Part shown: positions 1 through 6,893 of the stretch, piece after piece
How the letters are laid out: every line of letters begins with the position of its first letter
Position numbering within the stretch: the first letter of the stretch is position 1
Source of the DNA: Methanosarcina sp.
GTDB lineage: Archaea; Halobacteriota; Methanosarcinia; Methanosarcinales; Methanosarcinaceae
NCBI GenBank assembly: GCA_024280975.1
Contig: JAMXLQ010000130.1
Span: forward strand, 1-11,976
Reading direction: 5' to 3'
DNA: 11,976 nucleotides
Program-made: the position numbers and the translations under genes
Notes under the pieces: model-generated
Database searches by the model: none
What the model saw: the letters and a program-made list of their open reading frames with translations, nothing else
What the model was told of the DNA's origin: nothing

Positions 1-2
1 AT

Positions 3-1790
3 CCCGGAACTCCCTCAACCGAGGCTCTGGAGACGATCGCTCGGTATGCGGACCGATGTGGAATATATACCGAATGGTCCAGCAACGAGAAAGTTGCACT
101 TGAAACAGCTGTCGGAGCAGCTTACTCCGGGACAAAGGCGCTTGTGACCATGAAACAGGTAGGGTTGAATGTTGCATCCGACCCCCTGATGAGCCTGAGT
201 TATATCGGGATAAAAGGAGCTCTTGTCCTGCTCGTTGCCGATGATCCGGGGCCTCATTCTTCCCAGACCGAGCAGGACACAAGGGTTTTTGGGCATTTTG
301 CAAATATTCCTGTCCTGGACCCTGCAACTCCTCAGGAAGCCTACGAATTGACAAAGCTGGCTTTTGAGCTTTCGCATGAATTCGAAATTCCTGTTATCCT
401 GAGAACCACCACGCGAGTTTCCCACAGTTGCGGGGATGTTGAAGTCGAAGTTGCAGAACCTGCTCCTGTTGAGGCTGTTGGTGAAGGTTTTGTAAAGGAT
501 AGGCGGTGGACAATCTTTCCAAAGCTTACTGCTGAGCGGCATCCTTGGCTTGAGAGTGTACAGGGGAAGCTCTCCGAACGCTTCTCCGGGCTTTCTTTCA
601 ATTCGGTTTCGGGATCAGGTAAAATTGGGATTATTGCCTCAGGCGTTTCAGCCCTTTATGTAAAAGAGGCCGTGGAAACTATCAGGGGTTTTAAAGAACT
701 TTTTACACTCTTCAAAGTTGGGACAGTGTATCCGTTCCCGGAAAAGGCAGTCCTTTCTTTCCTTAAAGGCATTGACCGGCTGATAGTGGCCGAAGAGCTT
801 GACCCTTACCTTGAGGAACAGGTACTCCAGCTTATAGGGAAAGCACATCTGCCTGTTGATGTTTACGGAAAAAAGAACGGCTTTTTCCCTGTAAACGGAG
901 AATACAATGTGGATATTGTTATTGACAGCATCAACAACGCACTTGCAGCTTTCGGAGAGAATTTACGCCTTTCCCACGCTTCCCCTGCTATCTCAAGAGA
1001 AAAGCTTCCCTCCCTTCCAATCAGGGCTCCAACCCTCTGTGCCGGCTGCATGCACAGGACCGTTTTTTATGCTTTCAAACAGGCTGCAAAACAGCTTAAA
1101 AAAGAGGCTCAAGCTGATACGATTTTCTCCGGGGATATTGGCTGCTATACCCTTGGAAATGCCTATCCCCTTAACATGGTAGATACATGCCTCTGCATGG
1201 GAGCCGGGATAAGTCTTGCAGGAGGTCTCTTCCGCACAAACCCGAAAGTAAAACAAGTAGCCTTTATTGGGGACTCAACTTTTTTCCACTCAGGTATCCC
1301 TGCGGTGGTAAACGCTGTCTATAACGGAGCTGACATCACTCTTGCAGTCCTTGACAATCGTACAACTGCAATGACAGGACACCAGCCCCATCCTGGGGTA
1401 GGTTTGACCGCACTTGGAAATACCTTCAAAGCCATCGAGATTGCGGACGTGGTTCGGAGTTGCGGAGTTGAACTTGTAAGGACCGTAGATACGGTAGATC
1501 CAAACAGCTTTGAGAGTTGTGTAAAAGCCGCTAAAGAAGCTATGAGTTTTAAAGGGCCATCGGTTATAGTTTTTAAAGGAAAGTGCGTAGGGATTACAAA
1601 ACCCGACAAATATTACAAAATAAAACCTGAAGCCTGCACAGGCTGTGGTTTTTGCATAAAAGAGCTCGGTTGTCCTGCACTTAACCTTGCTGAAGACAAG
1701 CCTGTTATACAGGACAGTTGCAGCGGTTGTGGGCTCTGTGCGCAGATCTGCCCATCGGAAGCTATCTGCATAGGAGGAATAAAGCTGTGA
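3..1790 (+). CDS. iorA: Indolepyruvate ferredoxin oxidoreductase, alpha subunit (5' end outside window)
   Basis: This subunit carries thiamine diphosphate and iron-sulfur clusters. With IorB it oxidatively decarboxylates aryl-pyruvates (indolepyruvate, phenylpyruvate and similar) to aryl-acetyl-CoA, reducing ferredoxin. In methanogens it can also run in reverse for aromatic amino acid synthesis. The frame is open from base 3, and the first residues visible are PGTPSTE, the conserved N-terminal motif, so roughly 30 residues are missing. The ATG at 144 is internal. Next come EWSSNEKVALE, typical of the pyrimidine domain, then LCAGCMHR near 1036, GDIGCYTLG near 1132, and the diphosphate/Mg motif GDSTFFHSG with an Asn about 30 residues on (from about 1270). 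The C-terminus is a two-cluster ferredoxin domain: CTGCGFC plus a later CP (from 1635) and CSGCGLCAQICP (ending at 1754). The stop overlaps the iorB start. The family call is firm. Confidence 0.96.
   Translation, partial: PGTPSTEALETIARYADRCGIYTEWSSNEKVALETAVGAAYSGTKALVTMKQVGLNVASDPLMSLSYIGIKGALVLLVADDPGPHSSQTEQDTRVFGHFANIPVLDPATPQEAYELTKLAFELSHEFEIPVILRTTTRVSHSCGDVEVEVAEPAPVEAVGEGFVKDRRWTIFPKLTAERHPWLESVQGKLSERFSGLSFNSVSGSGKIGIIASGVSALYVKEAVETIRGFKELFTLFKVGTVYPFPEKAVLSFLKGIDRLIVAEELDPYLEEQVLQLIGKAHLPVDVYGKKNGFFPVNGEYNVDIVIDSINNALAAFGENLRLSHASPAISREKLPSLPIRAPTLCAGCMHRTVFYAFKQAAKQLKKEAQADTIFSGDIGCYTLGNAYPLNMVDTCLCMGAGISLAGGLFRTNPKVKQVAFIGDSTFFHSGIPAVVNAVYNGADITLAVLDNRTTAMTGHQPHPGVGLTALGNTFKAIEIADVVRSCGVELVRTVDTVDPNSFESCVKAAKEAMSFKGPSVIVFKGKCVGITKPDKYYKIKPEACTGCGFCIKELGCPALNLAEDKPVIQDSCSGCGLCAQICPSEAICIGGIKL
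1772..1777 (+). promoter_or_regulatory. Shine-Dalgarno site that fixes the iorB start
   Basis: AGGAGG lies inside the last iorA codons, 9 bases before a GTG at 1787. It decides the iorB start in favour of this GTG rather than the in-frame ATG at 1718, which would add 23 residues ahead of the nucleotide-fold motif and overlap iorA deeply. Confidence 0.85.
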
Positions 1791-2386
1791 AATATGATAT
1801 TCTGATTGCAGGCGTTGGCGGACAGGGTGTTGTTCTCGCTTCCAGAATGCTTGCACTTGCTGCAATGAAGGCTGGATTCCACGTAAGCACTGCCGAAACC
1901 ATAGGAATGTCTCAACGGGAAGGTTCGGTTAGCAGCCATATAAGGATAGGAAAAGAAGTTTCCGGGTCACTTATTCCAATCGGGCAAGCAGACCTGATTT
2001 TAGGTCTAGAACCCGCAGAAACCATACGAAATCTGCCTTTTCTCAGGGAAGGCGGAAAGGTTCTGGTAAATACCCATGCTATCCCGCCGGCGTCTAGGCC
2101 ACCTGGGAGTCCTGAATATGATCCTTCAGCTTTGCTCTCTTTTTTACGTGCAAATTACCCTGATGTTCTCTGCTCCGACTTCACAGAGCTTGCAGCAGAA
2201 GTAGGAACATACAGGGCTGCAAATGTTGCAATGCTTGGAGCGGCTGCAGGCGCACGAGTCTTACCTTTTTCAGAGGAAACTTTAAAGGCAGTGCTTAATG
2301 CCGAAATCCCTGAGAAATACAGGGCTGTAAACAAAGCCGCATTCGAGCGCGCAATGAAATGTATTAGATTTGTCTCCGGCACTTGA
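1787..2386 (+). CDS. iorB: Indolepyruvate ferredoxin oxidoreductase, beta subunit
   Basis: This is the small subunit of the two-subunit IorAB enzyme and corresponds to the gamma-type domain of 2-oxoacid:ferredoxin oxidoreductases. The 199-residue product begins (V)KYDILIAGVGGQG. The GxGGQG motif at residues 9-14 and the SQREGSVSSHIRIG motif near residues 42-55 are hallmarks of IorB. The length is normal for the family. The start is a GTG whose last two bases, with the following A, form the iorA TGA stop (GTGA overlap). A strong Shine-Dalgarno at 1772 supports this start and indicates translational coupling, so the two subunits should be made in matched amounts. A CoA ligase follows after 25 bases and is probably cotranscribed. 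Confidence 0.95.
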   Translation: MKYDILIAGVGGQGVVLASRMLALAAMKAGFHVSTAETIGMSQREGSVSSHIRIGKEVSGSLIPIGQADLILGLEPAETIRNLPFLREGGKVLVNTHAIPPASRPPGSPEYDPSALLSFLRANYPDVLCSDFTELAAEVGTYRAANVAMLGAAAGARVLPFSEETLKAVLNAEIPEKYRAVNKAAFERAMKCIRFVSGT

Positions 2387-2411
2387 ACTGGGGAGCGAAA
2401 GGTGAAATTGT

Positions 2412-3719
2412 ATGTATGAAGCGTTAACTGAGACTGAACTTGATCCCAATGTTCAGCTTTACCATCCCAAAATTTCGGAAGAAGATACCTTTGTAAAATT
2501 GAAGGCATTGCTGAAGCGCGTAGTTGAAAGCAGCCCTTTTTACCAGAAAAAGTTCAAGGAAGCAAATGTCGATATCGAGAAAATAAGGTCGCTTAAAGAT
2601 CTGAAGTTTCTTCCCTTCACTCATAAAGAAGAACTGAGGGATGCTTATCCTCTTGGATTGCAGGCCGTGCCTGGTTCCGAGGTCGTAAGAATCCACTCTT
2701 CATCCGGAACTACCGGAAAACCCGTAATTATTCCTTACACCCGAAAAGATGTGGATGTCTGGGCCGAAATGATGATGCGCTGCTACATGATGGCAGGACT
2801 GACTAATCAGGACCGAATTCAGATTACACCAGGCTATGGGCTCTGGACTGCAGGAATAGGATTTCAGCTTGGAGCTGAACGTCTGCGAGCAATGGCTATA
2901 CCTACAGGCCCAGGAAACACCGAAAAACAGCTAGAAATGCTTGTTGACCTGAAATCCACAGCCCTTGCAAGTACTTCTTCATATGCGCTATTGCTTGCTG
3001 AAGAAATTGAAAAACGTGGGCTTAAATCTCAGATTCATCTCAAAAAAGGCATTATAGGTTCGGAACGCTGGAGTGAAAAAATGCGCAGCCGAATCGAGAC
3101 TGAGCTAGGTATAGAAACTTTTGATATTTACGGGCTGACCGAGATATATGGACCAGGAATTGGCCTTGATTGTTCTTTCCATGAGGGCATGCACTACTGG
3201 TCCGATCACCTGCTCCTTGAGATTATCGATCCTATTACAGGCGAGCAGCTTCCTGACGGCACGCTCGGAGAACTTGTAATTACAACTCTCACAAAGGAAG
3301 GAGCTCCTCTCATTCGCTACAGGACAAGAGACCTGACCCGGATCATTCCGGGCCTCTGTAAATGCGGATGTTCTTTCCCGAGAATTGACCGGATTCTGGG
3401 AAGGTCAGATGACCGTATAAAATTCAAAGCTGTGAATATCTATCCAGGCCAGATTGAAGACATTATTCACAGGGTTCCGGGTGTAAGCAGCGAATACCAA
3501 ATCTTGCTTACACGTAAGGATGGCCGGGACAGCATGATCTTTAGAGTAGAGATAGAAGATGCAGAAGACCCCAAAAGGAAAGAAAAAACCGAAAGAGCTC
3601 TCAGAAAAGCCTTTAAGGACTTTATAGGCGTAACCGTGGATGTTGTGGGCGTAAAAATAGGGGAACTTCCTCGTAGCATGAAAAAGACAAAGAGAGTAAT
3701 TGATGAAAGGGAACTGTAA
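2412..3719 (+). CDS. paaK: Phenylacetate-CoA ligase family protein (AMP-forming aryl-acetate CoA ligase)
   Basis: This is an adenylate-forming enzyme that activates an aryl-acetate with ATP and CoA to the aryl-acetyl-CoA. At 435 residues it has the usual PaaK length. Visible motifs are the phosphate-binding loop SSGTTGKP (residues 97-104), YGLTE (240-244), YRTRDLT (303-309) with the ribose-binding Asp, a CKCGC cysteine group (316-320), the hinge GRSDDRIKFKAVNIYP (330-345), and a C-terminal RSMKKTKRVIDE that aligns with the catalytic-lysine region of PaaK. The start ATG has GGTGA at 2401-2405, 6 bases upstream. Lying 25 bases after iorB, it shares the same product: IorAB makes aryl-acetyl-CoA from aryl-pyruvate and this ligase makes it from free acid. 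In methanogens this suggests salvage of phenylacetate or indoleacetate into aromatic amino acids, or energy-yielding degradation in reverse. Exact substrate preference cannot be read from sequence. Confidence 0.92.
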   Translation: MYEALTETELDPNVQLYHPKISEEDTFVKLKALLKRVVESSPFYQKKFKEANVDIEKIRSLKDLKFLPFTHKEELRDAYPLGLQAVPGSEVVRIHSSSGTTGKPVIIPYTRKDVDVWAEMMMRCYMMAGLTNQDRIQITPGYGLWTAGIGFQLGAERLRAMAIPTGPGNTEKQLEMLVDLKSTALASTSSYALLLAEEIEKRGLKSQIHLKKGIIGSERWSEKMRSRIETELGIETFDIYGLTEIYGPGIGLDCSFHEGMHYWSDHLLLEIIDPITGEQLPDGTLGELVITTLTKEGAPLIRYRTRDLTRIIPGLCKCGCSFPRIDRILGRSDDRIKFKAVNIYPGQIEDIIHRVPGVSSEYQILLTRKDGRDSMIFRVEIEDAEDPKRKEKTERALRKAFKDFIGVTVDVVGVKIGELPRSMKKTKRVIDEREL

Positions 3720-3772
3720 AATCCCCTTTTACCTTTCATCAACTCTTTTCTCATTTGCTTTTTTCTTAATCC
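3700..3772 (+). terminator. Terminator hairpin spanning the CoA ligase stop codon, followed by T-rich tract
   Basis: Left arm TTGATGAAAG plus GTAAAA (3700-3709 and 3716-3721) pairs perfectly with right arm TTTTAC plus CTTTCATCAA (3727-3742). That gives 16 pairs with a 6-base bulge (GGAACT) on the left and a TCCCC loop. The ligase stop TAA (3717-3719) lies in the stem. Downstream the strand is pyrimidine-rich with several T runs, including TTTTTT near 3761, which suits archaeal T-tract termination. It sits between convergent genes. Confidence 0.7.
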
Positions 3773-3848
3773 ATTTTTCACTTGCCTTTTCCCTCAATCT
3801 TCATTTCTCACTTGTTTTTCTTGTCAACCAATCTAATTTGTTATTTGT

Positions 3849-4958
3849 TTAACTGTCAATATCGTTTAATCGGTTTTTTACGGAATATTTGATTTTATCT
3901 CCCTCTGTATGGGATAATTTTTCAGTATTTTTCTTTTCTCTTTCAAGATAGGTCTTATATACAATAGTTCTGTGAGGGTACGGAATTTCTATGCCTTCTT
4001 TATCAAAGCGCTTCTTAATAGCTTCCCTGATTTCGCATCCTGAACTATATGCAATGCTCCTGTCTTTGAACCAGACATTCATTCGGAGTTTTACGGCAGA
4101 ATCTCCCAGCTCGACAACATTTACTTTAACTTCTCCTCTCTCCCTGAAATCTGGATCAACGGGATGAAGCACAGGGGAGTCAAGAAATCCCATTCTAAGT
4201 GTTTCGGACTTGATTAAGCTGGGTTTTACAATGCTATACTGAACTTTCTGTGGAGGCATTACATTGGGATGTTTTCTAGCTTCTTCAATCATAATTTTTC
4301 TTGCCTGATCGATGTCGGCGTCATAGCTTATTCCAATGTCGATTGGCCAGATTACTGCAGGGTCTTCGATAGTCCAATTAATTATCGCTTCATTGCTGAT
4401 TTTGGAATTAGGGATTATAAGTCGCCTGTTATCCCAGGTTATAATAACAGTGTGTCTAAGGTTAAGATCCGTAACTTTCCCGTATTCGTTCATAATATCC
4501 AGCCTATCTCCTACTCTAAAAGGTTGAAAAACGGCAAGGGAAAGCCCCGCAATTATGTTGCTCAGTGTGTTCTGGGCTGCAAAACCGAGAACTATACCGG
4601 CAATTCCTGCCCCTGTAAATAGGGCAACTGAGAGGCTTCGAAGACCCGGAATGCTGAATATAACAATAACAATTCCCAGAAAGTAGATTAGTGCGACCAC
4701 AATATGTCTGAACATTCGAAAAGACGTAGTGTCCATACGTAGCCTGCCACTTGCTTTTTTGAAGTAGCTTTCCATAAGGCGGTTTACATTTCTTGCGGCA
4801 AGGACAGTAATCAAGCTAATAAAAAGTATGAACAAAAGTGTACCTAAGTTATCTGAAAACCAGGTAAATACTTGCTCTAATCCTCTATTAGCATAAGACA
4901 CATTTGCCGCAAAAGAGGAATTTTTTGCAAAAGAAGATGAGGGTTCGGGGGTTTCCAT
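3849..4958 (-). CDS. MscS-family small-conductance mechanosensitive channel
   Basis: This is a membrane channel of the MscS superfamily that opens on membrane tension and releases solutes during hypo-osmotic shock. From the ATG at 4958 it is 369 residues long. Three hydrophobic segments can be seen: TM1 about residues 38-58 (LGTLLFILFISLITVLAA), TM2 about 84-106, and the pore-lining TM3 about 108-145. TM3 has the Gly/Ala-rich packing GAGIAGIVLGFAAQNTLSN followed by FQPFRVGD, the signature of the family. The beta domain (WDNRRLIIPNSKISNEAIINW) and an alpha/beta cytoplasmic domain follow. A TTG at 4976 would add six residues. I prefer the ATG because neither start has a Shine-Dalgarno and the TATA-like box at 4981-4991 predicts transcription starting near 4960, giving an almost leaderless message. 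The gene is monocistronic and convergent with the CoA ligase operon. Confidence 0.93.
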   Translation of the reverse strand: METPEPSSSFAKNSSFAANVSYANRGLEQVFTWFSDNLGTLLFILFISLITVLAARNVNRLMESYFKKASGRLRMDTTSFRMFRHIVVALIYFLGIVIVIFSIPGLRSLSVALFTGAGIAGIVLGFAAQNTLSNIIAGLSLAVFQPFRVGDRLDIMNEYGKVTDLNLRHTVIITWDNRRLIIPNSKISNEAIINWTIEDPAVIWPIDIGISYDADIDQARKIMIEEARKHPNVMPPQKVQYSIVKPSLIKSETLRMGFLDSPVLHPVDPDFRERGEVKVNVVELGDSAVKLRMNVWFKDRSIAYSSGCEIREAIKKRFDKEGIEIPYPHRTIVYKTYLEREKKNTEKLSHTEGDKIKYSVKNRLNDIDS

Positions 4959-4980
4959 GCCATGAGTGATTGACAAGATG

Positions 4981-4991
4981 CTTTAAATAAA
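4981..4991 (-). promoter_or_regulatory. TATA-like box for the mscS-type gene
   Basis: Read on the minus strand this is TTTATTTAAAG, centred about 27 bases before the predicted transcription start near 4960 and just ahead of the ATG at 4958. A second AT box (TTTTTAAATC, 4996-5005) lies 15 bases further out and could be used instead. Confidence 0.45.
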
Positions 4992-5006
4992 TATTGATTT
5001 AAAAAG

Positions 5007-5157
5007 ATGAAAACTGTAAAAAGTAAAATTACAAAAAAAGGCTGTTCCACCTGAAATTACAGGAAATCTAGGTGAAAAATTTAAAGAAGGAGTTTTAAGT
5101 AAAAATAAGTCTGAAAGCGAAATTAAATACTTCCTTCTAAATCAGGGTTCAAATTAA
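5007..5157 (+). pseudogene. Possible decayed SpoVT/AbrB-type DNA-binding protein remnant
   Basis: ATG at 5007 opens MKTVKSKITKKG, which resembles the start of AbrB/SpoVT swapped-hairpin proteins (usually SKITKKGQVTIP). The frame stops at a TGA at 5049-5051. One frame over (codons in register with 5041), coding-like text resumes: VPPEITGNLGEKFKEG, ending at TAA 5155-5157. Joining them needs a single-base change, most simply loss of one A from the A7 run at 5033-5039. No Shine-Dalgarno precedes the ATG. AbrB-type proteins are often antitoxins or regulators, but the C-terminal part here does not match that fold convincingly. Similarity is judged by eye, so the identification is weak. It may be chance in AT-rich DNA. 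Confidence 0.3.
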
Positions 5158-5472
5158 GGTTTGTACTGCTTATTCTAGATAACAGACATGCAATCAGAGT
5201 TTCCCCTAACAAAAAAGTCGAACAGAGAAAAAGTTACTAGATTTGCTAAAGTAAAGAAATGACTGAACAATAAGAAAAGAAATGCCATAATAAATTTCTT
5301 TGAAGACTGGCCAGTTTCTGAAATTAATGTAATTTTTGTTTTTGTTCCCTCAATAATCCTGGAGCAATGCATTCTTGCGAACTAATTAATCTATTTTACT
5401 CATTATGACGCTTGGACTCAAAATCTGTTATCCGAAACATTGTTTCAAAATCATTTTAACATAGAGTATCTA
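5158..5472. other. Spacer without a convincing gene
   Basis: AT-rich. On the + strand an ATG at 5188 reads 24 codons, then TGA at 5260-5262, then stays open in the same frame to TAA at 5383. The combined text is lysine-rich and then hydrophobic, without a recognised motif or Shine-Dalgarno, so I treat it as at best a decayed gene. The minus-strand frame over the same bases is equally unconvincing. No RNA gene seen. Confidence 0.4.
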
Positions 5473-5481
5473 TTATAAAAA
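5473..5481 (+). promoter_or_regulatory. TATA-like box upstream of the mini zinc protein
   Basis: TTATAAAAA, predicting transcription from about 5500 and a leader of roughly 75 bases. A second candidate, TTATAAGA at 5513-5520, would give a leader of about 35 bases. The sequence does not decide between them. Confidence 0.4.
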
Positions 5482-5577
5482 TAGTTACAGTTTTTCAACG
5501 CCTATGCAGAAGTTATAAGACGTAATATGAAATGTCGAATTTATCAGACGCTAATGCTTAAATTAGGAGGTATAATC

Positions 5578-5754
5578 ATGAACGACGCATGCCGCAATTG
5601 TGGGGGTAGTGGCAGAGAAAGATGCTTGAACTGTGATGGTGCTGGTGGGGAATGGAGAGAAATTGAAGGTGATATGAAATGGGAAGAATGTTTATTCTGC
5701 CAGGGAGATGGAGTCAATAACTGTATAAACTGTGATGGAACAGGCAAAGTCTGA
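5578..5754 (+). CDS. 58-residue DnaJ-type zinc-finger protein (four CxxCxGxG motifs)
   Basis: The start is ATG 5578 because AGGAGGT (5565-5571) sits 6 bases ahead. An in-frame ATG at 5527 lacks any such site. The product is almost entirely a DnaJ-like cysteine-rich domain: CRNCGGSG (residues 5-12), CLNCDGAG (16-23), CLFCQGDG (39-46) and CINCDGTG (50-57). Motifs 1 with 4 and 2 with 3 would be expected to bind two zinc ions, as in the DnaJ zinc domain. There is no J domain, substrate-binding domain or membrane segment. In DnaJ this domain contacts unfolded protein and has thiol activity. Free-standing versions occur widely and their roles are mostly unknown, so a chaperone or redox role is only inference. 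It stands alone between long spacers, with a strong ribosome-binding site suggesting real translation. Confidence 0.85.
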   Translation: MNDACRNCGGSGRERCLNCDGAGGEWREIEGDMKWEECLFCQGDGVNNCINCDGTGKV

Positions 5755-6194
5755 TTAGTTCATGGTTACATAAATACAGATAAAGTAAGATACTATTAAA
5801 CTAAGATACAGCAAAAAGTAAGGTACTATTCACTCGCTTAAAATTAGCTTTTTAGTTTTCTCTCTAGTTTCGTTTCCAATTCCTAACTTTATTAAAATAT
5901 ATTTTTTCTTGACAGCACCCTGCCAAATCTTCCCAAACTTTTAGGTCAGAATCGAGAAATTGAAAATCCATCAGCTTTTGCAGGTTTGACAACGAGCACT
6001 TAGCATGGAAGATCAATTTTGTAATTTAGCGATGTATTTCTTTTTAGATGTTTCTAATTCGCTTCTGAGCAAGGATCTATAAAAAGCTGCATATATAAAT
6101 AGAAAACTTTTCGTATTTTCATGAGGCGTCTTATAATAGTAAATGAATGGTTAACATTATTATGAATGGCTTTTTGGATAATTGAATGGGCCAT
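5755..6194. other. Long spacer, no gene recognised
   Basis: AT-rich, with stops in all frames at short intervals. It contains a 16-base direct repeat (separate entry), a T-run at 5903-5908 that could end transcription of the zinc protein gene, and short minus-strand open stretches (about 6020-6100) without start or ribosome site. No RNA gene or mobile element is visible. Confidence 0.5.
5782..5830 (+). repeat. Short direct repeat, two copies 33 bases apart
   Basis: AAAGTAAGATACTATT at 5782-5797 recurs as AAAGTAAGGTACTATT at 5815-5830 (15 of 16 identical), start-to-start 33 bases, about three helical turns. It lies just after the zinc protein gene. Its function is unknown. It may be local duplication. 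Confidence 0.6.
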
Positions 6195-6202
6195 TTTATA
6201 TA
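6195..6202 (+). promoter_or_regulatory. TATA box of the 6247 gene
   Basis: TTTATATA, in the wider context CATTTTATATAACTAT, lies 45-52 bases ahead of the ATG at 6247. This predicts transcription from about 6225 and a short leader containing the weak ribosome site AGGGGA (6234-6239). Confidence 0.55.
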
Positions 6203-6246
6203 ACTATACTCATATATGTGTTTAAAAATGCATAGGGGAAAGCCAC

Positions 6247-6741
6247 ATGGTTCACGATGATTATATGCTGATTCTGGGATCGAATATATACGCAGATCCA
6301 GTATATAGGCTGTCATATCAGCCTGATAGGAGTACCGGAGACAGAACACCCTTATTCATCCTGGAGAACTGCGATGGAAGCTTGATTCTGACAACCGAGA
6401 TCCGAGACGAAAATTCCGAGCTCATAGCAAAAATCGATAAAAACGAGTTTACCCAGATTAACGAAAATTTTAATGTGCAGGGAGAAATAGAGAAAGGAAA
6501 CGGTCTCCTGCTAACAAGAAAAGAAGACGGTACTGTCATATTCAATGCTAAAATTACAGAAGACCAGTACGTAGCAGTGATCGGAACTTTTTATGTAGGA
6601 GGCAAGAAAATCTATATAACTGACCGTACCGTGGAAGTAAATGACATGCCCAGGAAAACCGTAAATGGCGTTGATATCCATGATACCTTTTTTGTCGGTA
6701 CCTGCGATATTACGATAACCGATGACGGATTGAAGCTTTAA
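6247..6741 (+). CDS. Protein of unknown function, 164 residues, beta-rich
   Basis: I do not recognise this protein. The sequence alternates short hydrophobic and charged stretches, as expected of an all-beta fold: LILTTEIRDENSELIAKIDK (residues about 45-64), GLLLTRKEDGTVIFNAKI (86-103), YVAVIGTFYVGGKKIYITD (107-125) and a final TFFVGTCDITITDDGLKL. There are two cysteines, C42 and C153, with no metal motif. No signal peptide or membrane helix is seen, so it is probably cytoplasmic. The start ATG has a modest AGGGGA 7 bases upstream and a good TATA box at the right distance. Codon use looks normal for the window, which supports a real gene. It is followed by a triple tandem repeat and then a convergent methyltransferase, so it is probably transcribed alone. 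Confidence 0.8.
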   Translation: MVHDDYMLILGSNIYADPVYRLSYQPDRSTGDRTPLFILENCDGSLILTTEIRDENSELIAKIDKNEFTQINENFNVQGEIEKGNGLLLTRKEDGTVIFNAKITEDQYVAVIGTFYVGGKKIYITDRTVEVNDMPRKTVNGVDIHDTFFVGTCDITITDDGLKL

Positions 6742-6753
6742 AGCGCAATCAGT

Positions 6754-6801
6754 CAATTTTTCAGTTATTCAATTTTTCAGTTATTCAATTTTTCAGTTAT
6801 T
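6754..6801 (+). repeat. Three perfect tandem copies of a 16-bp unit, T-rich (possible terminator)
   Basis: The unit CAATTTTTCAGTTATT occurs at 6754-6769, 6770-6785 and 6786-6801 without a mismatch. Each copy carries a T5 run on the + strand, and archaeal polymerase terminates on spaced T tracts, so the array could end transcription of the gene that stops 13 bases earlier. Perfect identity implies recent slippage or expansion. Confidence 0.85.
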
Positions 6802-6893
6802 CGATCTGAAACATGAATGTATGGTTATTTCTAAAGTAGTCTAAAGCAATATAATTGTATAAGATACTTCATTTAGGATACTTCTTGCTCTTC

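Noticed and set aside
144..146. ATG at 144 as the iorA start
   Set aside because: The frame is open and conserved back to base 3 (PGTPSTE, EWSSNEKVALE), so this Met is internal.
1718..1786. Upstream ATG start for iorB
   Set aside because: It would overlap iorA by 73 bases and add residues ahead of the normal N-terminus. GTG 1787 has the ribosome site and the family start.
4269..4622. Frames on the + strand inside the MscS-type gene
   Set aside because: Antisense shadows of a well-supported channel gene.
5175..5372. 65-residue minus-strand frame with a hydrophobic stretch
   Set aside because: Low-complexity AT-rich translation, no ribosome site, no promoter, no family.
5188..5385. Two-part + strand frame broken by TGA at 5260, possible recoding
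   Set aside because: No ribosome site, no recognised similarity and no recoding element seen. Chance or old decay is simpler.
5782..5830. Direct repeat pair as a CRISPR start
   Set aside because: Only two 16-base copies with a 17-base gap, no further units and no cas genes.
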